From Didemnitutus sp041906465 (GTDB taxonomy: Bacteria; Verrucomicrobiota; Verrucomicrobiia; Opitutales; Opitutaceae), in assembly GCA_041906465.1 (NCBI GenBank), contig JAYRJE010000002.1, positions 186,001-250,000 of the forward strand: 64,000 bases of DNA, in the 5' to 3' direction. Below the pieces are notes generated by a model that worked only from the letters and a program-made list of their open reading frames with translations, was not told the origin of the DNA and did not search any database. This document shows, piece by piece, positions 20,630-29,610 of the stretch. Numbering within the stretch: position 1 is the first letter of the stretch; every line of letters starts with the position of its first letter. The position numbers and the translations under genes are program-made.

Positions 20630-22018
20630 ATGAGAATCCGCGCGCTCATCTTCGGCACCTATGTCGGCGTCTCGGCGCTGGGTTTCGCGGCCGTGATGGC
20701 GCTGGCGTTGCGTGACGTGCGGCTGCGCTACGTCGAGTCGATGCGACGCACCATGGGTGACACGGCGGTGTTTCTGGCCTCCTTCGCCGCGGCGGAGCCG
20801 GCAGGCCAGGATTGGACGCGTCGGCTGGCCCAGCTGCCGCCGCAAGCGGAGCTGCTGCGCGTGTTCGCGGGCGATGTGGACGGACGCGTGACGTTCGATG
20901 CCGCCGGCCGCGACGTGGGGCAGGTTTATCCGTGGGGCATGTTTGGCGGCGGCAAGTTTGCCTCGGAAAACTACACGCTGCCGAACGTCGCGGTGGTCGA
21001 CAATGAGCTCCGCGTGCGCGCGCCGGTGCGGCGCGCCGGGCAAATCGTCGGCTGGGTCGGCGTCGGGCGCCCGCTCGCCACGGTGGTGGAGGGCGTGACG
21101 CGCGCGCGCTGGCGGTTGATTTTTGGGGCCGGTGCGATCGCACTGGGCTTGGTGGCGGTGGGCTGGTGGGTTTCGGCCCGGCTCGTGCGCTCGCTCGAGC
21201 GGTTGACCGAGCACGCGCGCGCGGTGCGCGATGGACGGGCTTCGCAGGCGCCGACGTCGCGCGCGGCCGAGATCGCCGCGCTGGCGCAGGCGTTCGAGGA
21301 GATGCGTGATGCGCTCGAGGGACGGCAGCACGTCGAACGCTACACCCAAGTGCTCGCGCACGAAGTGAAGGCTCCGCTCGCCGCGATCCGGGGGGCGGCG
21401 GAGTTGTTGGACGAGGCGATGCCGGAGGCGCAGCGGGCGAAATTTCTGACCAACATCCGCGTGGAGTCGGCGCGCATCCAGCAGATCATCGAACGATTGC
21501 TGGAACTGTCGTCGCTCGAGGCGCGCAAACAGCTGACGCGCGTCGAGTCGATCGACACCGCGGCGTTGGCCGAGGAGGCGGCGGCGGTGATGCGCGGGGC
21601 GTTCGCGGCGGCCGGAGTGGAGTTGCGTGTGGAGTCCGGCGTGCGCGGCCGGTCAGCGGTGTGCGGCGAACGCGTGTTGTTGCGCGAGGCACTGGTGAAC
21701 TTGTTGCAGAACGCGCTGGATTTCTCGCCGCGCGGCGGAGAGGTCGTGCTGCGGGTCGGTGCTGCGCGCGCCGAGCCCCGCGGACCAACGTGCGTGGAGT
21801 TTTCGGTCGAGGATGACGGGCCGGGTGTGCCGGACTACGCGCTGCCGCGGGTGTTCGAGCGGTTTTATTCGCTGCCACGGCCCGGCACGGAACGGAAGAG
21901 CACCGGTCTCGGCCTCGCGCTCGTGCGCGAGATCGCGCACCTGCATGGCGGCGAGGCTGCGCTCGAGAATCGCGGGGACCGCGGCGCACGGGCGGTGTTG
22001 CGGATGCCGGCGGGGTAG
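20630..22018 (+). CDS. creC: Sensor histidine kinase CreC-like
   Basis: 462 residues from MRIRALIFG. The upstream frame consists of hairpin repeat. Two membrane helices (about 6-24 and 160-180) enclose a periplasmic sensor with a CreC-type VYPWGMFGGGKFASENYTL segment. HAMP-like sequence follows, then the H-box (VLAHEVKAPLAAIRG), N-box (LLQNALDFSPRGG), G1 (EDDGPGVPD) and G2 (GLGLALV). It autophosphorylates on the H-box histidine and passes phosphate to CreB. It is co-directional with creB (130-base gap holding hairpins) and creD. Confidence 0.9.
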   Translation: MRIRALIFGTYVGVSALGFAAVMALALRDVRLRYVESMRRTMGDTAVFLASFAAAEPAGQDWTRRLAQLPPQAELLRVFAGDVDGRVTFDAAGRDVGQVYPWGMFGGGKFASENYTLPNVAVVDNELRVRAPVRRAGQIVGWVGVGRPLATVVEGVTRARWRLIFGAGAIALGLVAVGWWVSARLVRSLERLTEHARAVRDGRASQAPTSRAAEIAALAQAFEEMRDALEGRQHVERYTQVLAHEVKAPLAAIRGAAELLDEAMPEAQRAKFLTNIRVESARIQQIIERLLELSSLEARKQLTRVESIDTAALAEEAAAVMRGAFAAAGVELRVESGVRGRSAVCGERVLLREALVNLLQNALDFSPRGGEVVLRVGAARAEPRGPTCVEFSVEDDGPGVPDYALPRVFERFYSLPRPGTERKSTGLGLALVREIAHLHGGEAALENRGDRGARAVLRMPAG

Positions 22019-22072
22019 GGCGGCGAGTTCCTTCGCCGCCGATAATCGACGGCGCGGAGCGGAGTCCGCGCC
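22019..22072. repeat. Two tandem perfect hairpins between creC and creD
   Basis: GGCGGCGA/TCGCCGCC (22019-22026 with 22033-22040) and GGCGCGGA/TCCGCGCC (22051-22058 with 22065-22072) are perfect 8-bp stems with 6-base loops. No T run follows, so they are not classical terminators. They resemble in style the hairpins between creB and creC and may set relative expression within the operon. Confidence 0.65.
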
Positions 22073-22140
22073 CTGCCTTGCACGTCGCGATTTCACACGC
22101 GCTTCATCAGCGCTTCACAGAAGTCGGGCAGGATCGCGGC

Positions 22141-23538
22141 ATGGAAAACGTGCCACCTCCTGTGATCGCGTCGCCGGCGAAGCGGCGGCTGATGGTGTTT
22201 CTCAAGATCGGCGGCATCGTGCTGCTGACCGCGCTGCTGCACATTCCGCTCGCGATGACCCACGGTGTGTTGCGTGAACGGCGGGGGTATCAGCAGCAGG
22301 CGGCGGAGGAGATCGCCGGATTGTGGGGACGATCGCAACTCGTCACCGGGCCCGCGCTGGCGGTGCCGTATGCTTACAAGGCGAAGGTCACGCGGACCAA
22401 AATCGTCGGTGACCGAGCGGTGCAGGTGGAGGAGATCGATCTGGTCACCGCGACGGCGTATTTCCTGCCGGAGACGCTGAGCGTCGATGGCACCGTCGAT
22501 CCGGAGCTGCGGCATCGCGGCATCTACGACACCGTCGTGTTTACGACCAAGCTGCGACTGACGGGCGCTTTCGTTCCGGATTTCGCGGCCGCCGGGATCG
22601 CGGCGGAGCGTATCGACTGGGAGAGGGCGCGCGTGCTTTTCGGGGTGTCCGATCTTCATGGACTCCGCACGGTCGGGCCGCTGCGGCTCGGCGCGAAGGA
22701 GGCGGCGTTTGAGTCGACGGGCGCGACACGGGACGAAATCCTGCCGCTGGCGGCGACGGCTGAGGGGATGACCGCGGCGGTCGGGAAAGTGGAGTTCGCG
22801 TTCGAAGTGGTGGTTCAGGGCAGTGAGCGACTGGAAATTGCTCCGCTCGGAAAAACGACCCGCGCGACGCTGGCCTCGGCGTGGGCGGATCCGTCGTTCG
22901 TCGGCGCGACCCTGCCGGTGGCGCGGCAGGTCGGCGCGGAGGGATTCGAGGCCGCGTGGGCGAGCACGCATTTCAGCCGGGCGTTTCCGCAAAGCTGGAC
23001 GACGCGGACGATCGAGAACGCCGCAATCGCGAAGCAGTTTCAGCCCGCCGCGTTTGGCGTGCGCTTTGCGCAGCCGGTGGATGGCTACAGCATGGCGGAG
23101 CGCGCGCAGAAATACGGTGTGCTGTTCTTCGTTCTAGTGTTCGCGGTCTTTTTCGTTTTCGAGGTCGCGGCCGGGCTGGCGATCCATCCGTTGCAGTATG
23201 CGATTGTCGGCGCCGCGCTGGGCCTGTTCTTTCTCGGGTTTCTGGCGTTGTCGGAATTTCTCGGGACCGGTGCGGCTTATGGCGTCGCGGCGGGAGCGTG
23301 CACGCTGCTGGTGGCGCTCTACGCGTGGAGTTTTCTCCGGAGCGGCGCCCGCACGGGTATCGTGTTCGTGGGGCTCGGCGCGACGTATGGCTACCTCTAC
23401 TTCGTGCTGAAGTCGCAGGACTACGCGCTGCTTGCGGGCACCGCGGCGCTCTTTGCCGGATTGGCGCTGGTGATGTTCTGCACGCGGCGGATCAACTGGT
23501 ATGCGTGGGAGACGAGAGCCGGGGCGGGCGCGAGGTGA
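22141..23538 (+). CDS. creD: CreD family inner membrane protein
   Basis: 465 residues from MENVPPP. An N-terminal helix (about 20-40) is followed by a large periplasmic domain with the family features RGYQQQAAEEIAGLWGRSQ, GPALAVPY and FSRAFPQSW. About five membrane helices follow at the C-terminus (LFFVLVFAVFFVFEVAAGL onward, HPLQYAIVGAALGLFFL). CreD is the main target of CreBC in enterobacteria and affects envelope and beta-lactam phenotypes by an unclear mechanism. It is last in the creBCD order and stops 20 bases from a convergent gene. Confidence 0.93.
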   Translation: MENVPPPVIASPAKRRLMVFLKIGGIVLLTALLHIPLAMTHGVLRERRGYQQQAAEEIAGLWGRSQLVTGPALAVPYAYKAKVTRTKIVGDRAVQVEEIDLVTATAYFLPETLSVDGTVDPELRHRGIYDTVVFTTKLRLTGAFVPDFAAAGIAAERIDWERARVLFGVSDLHGLRTVGPLRLGAKEAAFESTGATRDEILPLAATAEGMTAAVGKVEFAFEVVVQGSERLEIAPLGKTTRATLASAWADPSFVGATLPVARQVGAEGFEAAWASTHFSRAFPQSWTTRTIENAAIAKQFQPAAFGVRFAQPVDGYSMAERAQKYGVLFFVLVFAVFFVFEVAAGLAIHPLQYAIVGAALGLFFLGFLALSEFLGTGAAYGVAAGACTLLVALYAWSFLRSGARTGIVFVGLGATYGYLYFVLKSQDYALLAGTAALFAGLALVMFCTRRINWYAWETRAGAGAR

Positions 23539-23557
23539 GCGCGCTGGCGGGGCTGGC

Positions 23558-25741
23558 TCACCCGCCCGGCGGGCGCGCCGGCGCGCCGGCGGCCGGCGTG
23601 GGGGCCTCGAGCACCTGCACGCCGGCGAACTCGACGCCGAGCGTGCGAAGTTGACCGCTGGTTTTCTCGTTCCGCACGCCGTCGCCGCCGTCCAGCACGA
23701 TGACATTGAGGCCGGGGGCAAACGATGTGGTGGCGGTCGCGGATGTAGGCGCGTCGGCCGTCGCGCGGAAGCGGGTGAGAGGCTTTTCCTCCTGCACCAG
23801 GGTGATCGACCGCGAGTCGGGCGCATGGACCTGCACGGTGAGCGCGACGCGGACCGGGTGAGGCAGCGGATTGTAGTAAAGCAGCGAGGCGGGTTCGAAG
23901 GCCCAGCGCACGCCGTTCACGGCGCGATTTTGCCAGCCGCGTCCGTAGGTGAAAGTGCGCGCGAGGGGCAATGCGGGGCGAGGCGAGGGCCGCAGGCGCA
24001 CGACCACCTGGCTGCCGAGCGCGCTGACGATCTGCTCCGCATAGCCCGCGGCCGCGAGCCCTCGAAGCAGGGCCTCGGCGCCGTCTTCAAACCCGCGCCG
24101 ATTGATGTAGAGCGCGGTGAAGCCGAGGCTTTCCAGACGGTGGGCGAGTTCGGCGGGCGGCAGCGTTTCGACCTCCTGTTGCCAGCGGACGCGCGGGCGG
24201 AACTTCAGGGCGCCGTAGCTGAAGCGCAACGTGTGCGTGACGAGGTAGGGACGGAAGTGTTCGTAGTCGTTGAGGCGCCACGGCGGCTTCACCTCGGGAA
24301 ACGGCAGCACCGGCAACTGGAAAACGGCCGCGCCGGCGGGCAGGAAGCGCTCAAGCGCGGTGCCGAATTTCCGGTCGGACGCCACGGCGCGCGCGATTTC
24401 CTCGCGTAGGGCGGTGGACGTGCGAGGCAACTGATCGAGTAAACCGAGACCGACGACCGCGAGCGCGGCCGCACCGCGGGCCCAAGCCGGCCACGCCCGC
24501 GTGCGGCGGGAAAGCTGCAGCACCAGATAAGCGAGCACGACGGCGGCGATGTAGACCCCGATGCGGTTCGTGGCGCGGAAAACGAAGAACCCGCCGAAGA
24601 ACGCGAAAAAGCTCATGATACCGCCCGCGGCGCCGAATGCCACCAGCCATCCCGTCGTCAGTGCGGCGCTCGACAAGCGCGCGCCGCGCAGAAGTCGCGG
24701 CACCGTGTGCCAGACGAGCCACACGAGGCCGGCGATGCCGACGAGGCCGAGGTAGGGCAGGTAACCTTCGCCGCGCATTTCGGACCAGCGGAAGTAGCGC
24801 TGACCGAAAAACGCCAGCGCATCGAAGCGGTGCACGCTCGGCGGGATGAAAAGTTCGACGGCCTTGAGCGCGTAGAGTTCGGTGCCGCCGTAGTTGCGCT
24901 CGAGCAGCGGGCGCGCGTCGGAGCTGGTGGAGTAGATCCAGTATTCGAGATTCGACGCCACGAAGGAGGCGAGCGCGATGCCAATGGTCGCGGTGCCGAT
25001 GCCGAGATTGACCAGCCGACGCGGGCCCGTCACCTGCGCGAGCAGCGCCCAGCCCATCAGCGGCAGCCAGAAGAACAGATAGTAGGTGTTGTGGCAGCCG
25101 AGTGCCGCGCCGGCGACGAAGCAGGTCCACATGCCGACATTGCCCCACGCGAGCCGCTGGCTCCGTGCGACGAGCGTGCAGGCCAGCAGTCCCAAGGGCA
25201 CCACCCACACCAGTGCGAACGAGAAGTGCGACAGGCCGCGGTGATAGATCGCGTAGTTGAAGGAGAAGAGGATCGCTCCGGCGGCCGCCCACTCCCAGCG
25301 CGCGCGCAGCCAGCAGCGCAGCACCCAGTAGAACGCGGCCGCGCTGAGCCCGAACGCGAGTGCCAGGCCGCAGTTCGCGGCGAAAAACACGTCGGTGGCG
25401 CGGGCGATCAGGCCGAGCAGATGCAGCTGAATTTTTTCCGGCGTGGGATAAGCGCTCCAGTCCGCGCCGAACGGCGCGCCGAGACGCTCGACCTTTTGCG
25501 GACGGAGCGGCAGCAGGTCGCCCTCGCTGGAGGCCTGGATGCGCGCGAGGATTTCGTGGGCATCGCCGTTGTAGACTGTCGGGAGGTGCCACGCCTCGCG
25601 CGTCCAGCGTTGGTTGTCGATGGCCCAGATCAGGGCGCAGACCGCGACGAGCGCGAGCATGCGCAGCAGCTCGCGACGGGAAAACAGCAACGGGGACGCG
25701 TGATCCGCTGGCCCAAGCGGACGGGGTGACATCGCCGTCAT
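23558..25741 (-). CDS. Large polytopic membrane protein, GT-C/YfhO-like topology
   Basis: 727 residues. The first 450 hold about ten to twelve membrane helices, with a conserved-looking first extracytoplasmic loop (YNGDAHEILARIQASSEGDL). The last 270 residues form a soluble domain (WQQEVETLPPAELAHRL, LGFTALYINRRGFEDGAE). The architecture resembles GT-C glycosyltransferases or YfhO-type proteins using lipid-linked sugars, but I see no certain catalytic motif. An alternative start is the ATG three codons later. It follows ruvB on the minus strand after 62 bases. Confidence 0.75.
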   Translation of the reverse strand: MTAMSPRPLGPADHASPLLFSRRELLRMLALVAVCALIWAIDNQRWTREAWHLPTVYNGDAHEILARIQASSEGDLLPLRPQKVERLGAPFGADWSAYPTPEKIQLHLLGLIARATDVFFAANCGLALAFGLSAAAFYWVLRCWLRARWEWAAAGAILFSFNYAIYHRGLSHFSFALVWVVPLGLLACTLVARSQRLAWGNVGMWTCFVAGAALGCHNTYYLFFWLPLMGWALLAQVTGPRRLVNLGIGTATIGIALASFVASNLEYWIYSTSSDARPLLERNYGGTELYALKAVELFIPPSVHRFDALAFFGQRYFRWSEMRGEGYLPYLGLVGIAGLVWLVWHTVPRLLRGARLSSAALTTGWLVAFGAAGGIMSFFAFFGGFFVFRATNRIGVYIAAVVLAYLVLQLSRRTRAWPAWARGAAALAVVGLGLLDQLPRTSTALREEIARAVASDRKFGTALERFLPAGAAVFQLPVLPFPEVKPPWRLNDYEHFRPYLVTHTLRFSYGALKFRPRVRWQQEVETLPPAELAHRLESLGFTALYINRRGFEDGAEALLRGLAAAGYAEQIVSALGSQVVVRLRPSPRPALPLARTFTYGRGWQNRAVNGVRWAFEPASLLYYNPLPHPVRVALTVQVHAPDSRSITLVQEEKPLTRFRATADAPTSATATTSFAPGLNVIVLDGGDGVRNEKTSGQLRTLGVEFAGVQVLEAPTPAAGAPARPPGG

Positions 25742-25803
25742 TCCGGAGAACGGCGCGACCGGGGCAAGACTATCCTTCGCGCAGCGCCGCGGCGGCGCGA
25801 TGG

Positions 25804-26886
25804 TTAGAGCAACGCCTGCTGTTCACCACCGGCCAGCGGCTTCAGGCCGATGGCGTGGTAGCCTTTGGGCGTGAGGACGCGGCCCTGCGCGGTGCGGGCG
25901 AGGTAGCCTTCCTGGATGAGGAACGGCTCGTGGACTTCCTCCAGGGTGTCGGCTTCCTCGCCGACGGCGATGGCGATGGTGCCGAGGCCGACGGGGCCGC
26001 CTTTGTAGTTTTCGGCCATGAGCCGGAGGACGCGTTTGTCCATCTCGTCGAGGCCGGCGGCGTCGATCTCGAGGAGTTCGAGCGCGGCGGCGGCGACGGG
26101 CTGGGTGATCTTGCCCTGCGCTTTTTCCTGCGCGTAGTCGCGGACGAAGTTGACGAGGTTGTTCGCGATGCGCGGCGTGCCGCGGGCGCGGCCGGCGATT
26201 TCCTGGGCACCGGCGGCGTCGATCTCGACGTGGAGCAGGCCGCAGCTGCGCTGGACGATGCCGCAGAGCGTGGCGCGGTCGTAATAATCGAGGCGCGTGT
26301 TGAGCGTGAAGCGCGAGCGCAGCGGCGCGGTGAGCAGGCCGGCGCGCGTCGTGGCGCCGACGAGCGTGAATTTGGGAATCGTGAGCCGGACGCTGCGGGC
26401 GTTCGGCCCCTGGTCGATCATGATGTCGAGGCGGAAGTCCTCCATCGCGCTGTAGAGATATTCCTCGACGGTTTTCGAGATGCGATGGATCTCGTCGATG
26501 AAGAGGATGTCGCCCTCCTCGAGATTGGTGAGCATGCCGGCGAGGTCGCCGGGTTTCTCGATGACGGGGCCGGAGGTGACGCGGACGTTGCGGCCGAGTT
26601 CGTGGCCGAGGATGAAGGCGAGCGTGGTTTTGCCGAGTCCGGGCGGGCCGGAAAGGAGGATGTGGTTCAGCGCTTCGCCGCGGCGCTTCGAAGCGCCGAC
26701 CATGATTTTGAGGCGATCGACGGTCTTCGGCTGGCCGGCGAAGTCGGAAAAAGAGAGCGGGCGGAGCGCGGCTTCGGTTTGGGAGACGGGAGCGTGGAGG
26801 GCCTCGGAGATGAAACCGACGCCGGTCGCGGCGCCTGCCGGCGCGGGGATTTTCGATTTTGGATTCTCGATTTTCGATTTGGACAC
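25804..26886 (-). CDS. ruvB: Holliday junction branch migration helicase RuvB
   Basis: 360 residues from a GTG at 26886. RuvB hexamers drive branch migration of Holliday junctions with RuvA. SGPPGLGKTT is Walker A, LFIDEIHR Walker B, and GATTRAGLL with PLRSRF the sensor and arginine-finger regions. ARGTPRIANNLV and the C-terminal winged helix (GYLARTAQGRVL) complete the family. The first 15 residues (SKSKIENPKSKI) are encoded by an intergenic repeat copy, and no in-frame ATG exists between it and the conserved region, so either the repeat is translated or a rarer start is used. murA lies upstream on the same strand. Confidence 0.95.
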   Translation of the reverse strand: MSKSKIENPKSKIPAPAGAATGVGFISEALHAPVSQTEAALRPLSFSDFAGQPKTVDRLKIMVGASKRRGEALNHILLSGPPGLGKTTLAFILGHELGRNVRVTSGPVIEKPGDLAGMLTNLEEGDILFIDEIHRISKTVEEYLYSAMEDFRLDIMIDQGPNARSVRLTIPKFTLVGATTRAGLLTAPLRSRFTLNTRLDYYDRATLCGIVQRSCGLLHVEIDAAGAQEIAGRARGTPRIANNLVNFVRDYAQEKAQGKITQPVAAAALELLEIDAAGLDEMDKRVLRLMAENYKGGPVGLGTIAIAVGEEADTLEEVHEPFLIQEGYLARTAQGRVLTPKGYHAIGLKPLAGGEQQALL

Positions 26887-27036
26887 GGTGGGCGTGGCTG
26901 GAGACAGCGTGCGTGAGTTTTAGGAAGCTTCGTTTCGCTTCAGCCTACGCGCAAGGTTTCGGTTGGCAGGCAGGGTGACACGTTGAGGGAGTGGGGACGC
27001 GAAATCGAAAATCGAGAATCCAAAATCGAAAATCCC
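26846..27036. repeat. Perfect 35-base inverted repeat flanking the ruvB start
   Basis: 26846-26880 is the exact reverse complement of 27002-27036. The units are built from AAATCGAAAATC / GATTTTCGATTTTGG motifs and are AT-rich in a GC-rich background. The two arms are 121 bases apart. The right arm ends one base before the murA stop codon, and the left arm is inside the first codons of ruvB. A degenerate relative occurs at 63149-63163. Confidence 0.9.
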
Positions 27037-27037
27037 G

Positions 27038-28327
27038 TCAGCGCCACTCGACCTGCGCGCCGATGCTGCGAAGGTTTTCGACGAAGTTCGGGTGGGCGCG
27101 CTTGATGGTGTCGGCGTTCTTGACGACGGATCTGCCCTCGATGCTCGCGGCGACCATGTAGAGCGCCACGGCGGCGCGGATGATGTAGGGTGCTTCGACG
27201 GTCGTGGCGCGCAGCGGTTTGTGGCCGAAGACGACGATGCGGTGCGGGTCGTTGACGACGATGTGCGCGCCGAATTTCGAGAGTTCGGCCATCCAGGTGA
27301 AGCCGCCTTCGTAGACCTTGTTCCAGAACATCACCTCGCCCTTGGCGCGGACGGAGAGCGCGATCATGACCGGCAGCAGGTCGACCGGAAAATACGGCCA
27401 GGGCGCGGCTTCAATCTTCGGGAGCAGGTTCGTGGTGAACGGTTGTTCGACGACGAGCTTCTGCTTTTTCGCGACGACGGCAGTGTCGCCTTCGTAGCCG
27501 ATGTTGACGCCGAGCTTGGCGAAGCAGCGGTTGATGAGGTCGAAGTGGTGCGGCAGCGATTTCGTCACGCGCACCTCGCCGCCGGTGATGGCGCCGAGAG
27601 CGAGGAAGGTGACGACCTCGTGGTGGTCGGTGTTGATCGTGAACGTGCCGCCCTTGAGCTTCTTCACGCCGCGGACGGTGATCATGCTCGTGCCGAGCCC
27701 TTCGAGATCGGCGCCCATCGCGACGAGCACGGCGCAGAGGTCCTGCACGTGTGGCTCGCTGGCGGCGTTGATGATGACGGATTCGCCCTCGGCCAGCGCG
27801 GCGGCCATGACGAAGTTCTCCGTCGCGGTGACCGACATGTAGTCCGGCCAGTGGCGCGCGCCCTTGAAGCGATTTTTCAGGCGGATGGTGAGCTTCTCGC
27901 CGCGACTCATCGTGGCGCCGAGGCGCTCGAGGATTTCGAGATGCGGATCGAGTTCGCGGATGCCGAGCGAGCAGCCCTTGGCGTTGGTCGGCACGACGAG
28001 CTTCTTCATGCGCTGCAGCAACGGCGCGAAGAGGAGCACGGAGGAGCGCATCCCGGAGGGGAGCTCGCCGTCGAGGCGGGCGGCGTCGAAGGTCGAGTGA
28101 TCGACGTCCATGCGGCCGCCGCCGCGGTCCCAGTTGATGCGCGAGCCCTGTTCGACGAAGAAGCCGACGAGTTTCTCGACGTCGGTGATGTTCGGGACGT
28201 TGAGCAGCGTCACCTTTTCGTCGGTGAGCAACGTGGCGCAGAGAATCGGGAGGACGGAGTTCTTGTTGCCGGACGGCGTGATGGTGCCGCTGAGGGGCTT
28301 GCCGCCGTGAACGATGAGGTCAGCCAT
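27038..28327 (-). CDS. murA: UDP-N-acetylglucosamine 1-carboxyvinyltransferase
   Basis: 429 residues from MADLIVHGG. It transfers enolpyruvate from PEP to UDP-GlcNAc, the first committed step of peptidoglycan synthesis in the cytoplasm. The N-terminal SGTITPSGNKNSVLPILCA line carries the substrate Lys-Asn pair, and the PEP-binding Cys is in NAKGCSLGIRELDPHLE. The Cys implies fosfomycin sensitivity at the target level. The length is normal and all blocks to the C-terminus are present. It is upstream of ruvB and separated from it by the repeat-bearing 150-base gap. Confidence 0.96.
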   Translation of the reverse strand: MADLIVHGGKPLSGTITPSGNKNSVLPILCATLLTDEKVTLLNVPNITDVEKLVGFFVEQGSRINWDRGGGRMDVDHSTFDAARLDGELPSGMRSSVLLFAPLLQRMKKLVVPTNAKGCSLGIRELDPHLEILERLGATMSRGEKLTIRLKNRFKGARHWPDYMSVTATENFVMAAALAEGESVIINAASEPHVQDLCAVLVAMGADLEGLGTSMITVRGVKKLKGGTFTINTDHHEVVTFLALGAITGGEVRVTKSLPHHFDLINRCFAKLGVNIGYEGDTAVVAKKQKLVVEQPFTTNLLPKIEAAPWPYFPVDLLPVMIALSVRAKGEVMFWNKVYEGGFTWMAELSKFGAHIVVNDPHRIVVFGHKPLRATTVEAPYIIRAAVALYMVAASIEGRSVVKNADTIKRAHPNFVENLRSIGAQVEWR

Positions 28328-28351
28328 GTGAGGCGAAAATTGAGTGTAGGA

Positions 28352-28389
28352 GCCTGCTTGCAGGCGAGAAGAGTCGCCTGCAAGCAAGC
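28352..28389. repeat. Near-perfect 16-base inverted repeat upstream of murA
   Basis: GCCTGCTTGCAGGCGA (28352-28367) pairs with TCGCCTGCAAGCAAGC (28374-28389) with one mismatch and a GAAGAG loop. It is preceded by GTAGGA. Each arm also contains its own small palindrome (CCTGCTTGCAGG), so it can fold in two ways. It lies 25 bases upstream of the murA start and near the terminator of the next gene. Confidence 0.75.
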
Positions 28390-28410
28390 GCCGACAGTTC
28401 GGGTGGCGCG

Positions 28411-28443
28411 ATAAAAAAAGGCGCCCTGGGAAGGAGCGCCTTT
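28411..28443 (-). terminator. Terminator of the RGG-rich protein gene
   Basis: On the minus strand AAAGGCGC and GCGCCTTT pair around an 11-base loop, followed by seven T. It is 22 bases downstream of the stop of the RGG-rich gene. The A/T flanks on both sides would also let it act on the other strand. Confidence 0.85.
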
Positions 28444-28464
28444 GCAGAATTTTCGAAAGAGCGA

Positions 28465-29610
28465 TCAGGCCTGCGGGGCGTCGCCGCCGCGATCACCGCG
28501 GTAACCGCCGCGATCGCCGCCGCGGCCACGGCCGCCGCGTCCGCCGCGACGACGACGGAAACCGTCGCCGCCACGACCTTCGCCGCGGAACTCGCCGCCG
28601 CCGCGATTCTCGCCCTCGCCGTAAGGACGGCCTTCGCCGCCTTGTTCGCCGCGCGGCGCGTTGTCGCCGCCCTGGCCTTGGCCGTAGGGACGATCCCCGC
28701 CACGGTGGTGGCGCTGGCCGCCGCGACCGCCGCGGTGATGACGATGGCCGCCGCGATCACCGCGGGGCTCACCGCCGCCGCCGTGCGAGTGTGGCTGCTC
28801 GGGTTTGGCAGCGGGTTGTTCGGCGCTGCCGCCGGTGAAGAAGGCTTTGATTTTGGCGAAGAAGCCGGTCGGCTTCGCCGCGGCGGCGGTCGCCTCGTCG
28901 GCGCGCTGCACGCGGTCTTCGCGACGAAATTCCGGACGCTGGTGGCGGAATTGCTCGCGCGGGGCCGGCTGGCCCTCGGGGCGCGGCTCGCGGGGCGTCT
29001 GTTCGCGGGGTGCTTGGTCGCCGCCTTCGCGGCGGTCGCGGCGCTCGCCCTCGTAACGACCTTCGCGACGCTCGCGGCGGTCGCCGCGCGGCTCGCGCGG
29101 GCCGCGGAAGCTGTCGCTTTCCCACGTTTGCGGGGCGACGGACTTCGGGCGCTCGGGCGGAAGAATATTAAGCTCGGCCTTTTCCCCGGGCGTGGACGGT
29201 GCGGCCGGAGTGGCGGCGGGACCATCGAGCGGGAACAGCTCGGCCGGCTTCGCCGAGACTTCGGCGGCTTGAGCGGCGGCGGGAGCGGGCTCGGGGGCGG
29301 CGGCGGGTTGCGCCGGAGCGACGGTTTCGGCGACGGGAGCGGCTTCGGGTTGCGGAGCGGGCTCGGGCGTCGCGGGAGCGAACGGGTTCTGGTATTCGCG
29401 CGGGGCGGTAACGATCTCGATCGCGGTGGGCTTGTAGGCAGTGCTGGCTTTGGACGCCGGAGCCGCCGAGGAGGCGGGGGCGGGACGCTTGCCGCGGGCC
29501 AGGCCCGAGCCGCGGCTGGTGCCGAACGTGGAAACCGGCGCGCTCGCAGCGTCAGCCGGCGGAGTCGCGGGCACCTCGGCGGGCGCACCGGACTGGTCAT
29601 TGGTGGACAT
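28465..29610 (-). CDS. Disordered RGG-rich, probably RNA-binding protein
   Basis: 381 residues from MSTNDQ. The composition is extreme. Residues about 20-200 are Ala/Pro/Glu-rich, 200-270 are Arg/Glu/Asp-rich (GDRRERREGRYEGERRDRREG), and a single hydrophobic patch GFFAKIKAFFTGG sits near 285. The last 90 residues are Gly/Arg with RGG and RG motifs and His (GGHRHHRGGRGG). No folded domain is visible. RGG tails bind RNA and promote condensates in many systems; that role here is inference. High GC makes chance open frames common, but the own-frame start, terminator and motif order support a real gene. Confidence 0.72.
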   Translation of the reverse strand: MSTNDQSGAPAEVPATPPADAASAPVSTFGTSRGSGLARGKRPAPASSAAPASKASTAYKPTAIEIVTAPREYQNPFAPATPEPAPQPEAAPVAETVAPAQPAAAPEPAPAAAQAAEVSAKPAELFPLDGPAATPAAPSTPGEKAELNILPPERPKSVAPQTWESDSFRGPREPRGDRRERREGRYEGERRDRREGGDQAPREQTPREPRPEGQPAPREQFRHQRPEFRREDRVQRADEATAAAAKPTGFFAKIKAFFTGGSAEQPAAKPEQPHSHGGGGEPRGDRGGHRHHRGGRGGQRHHRGGDRPYGQGQGGDNAPRGEQGGEGRPYGEGENRGGGEFRGEGRGGDGFRRRRGGRGGRGRGGDRGGYRGDRGGDAPQA

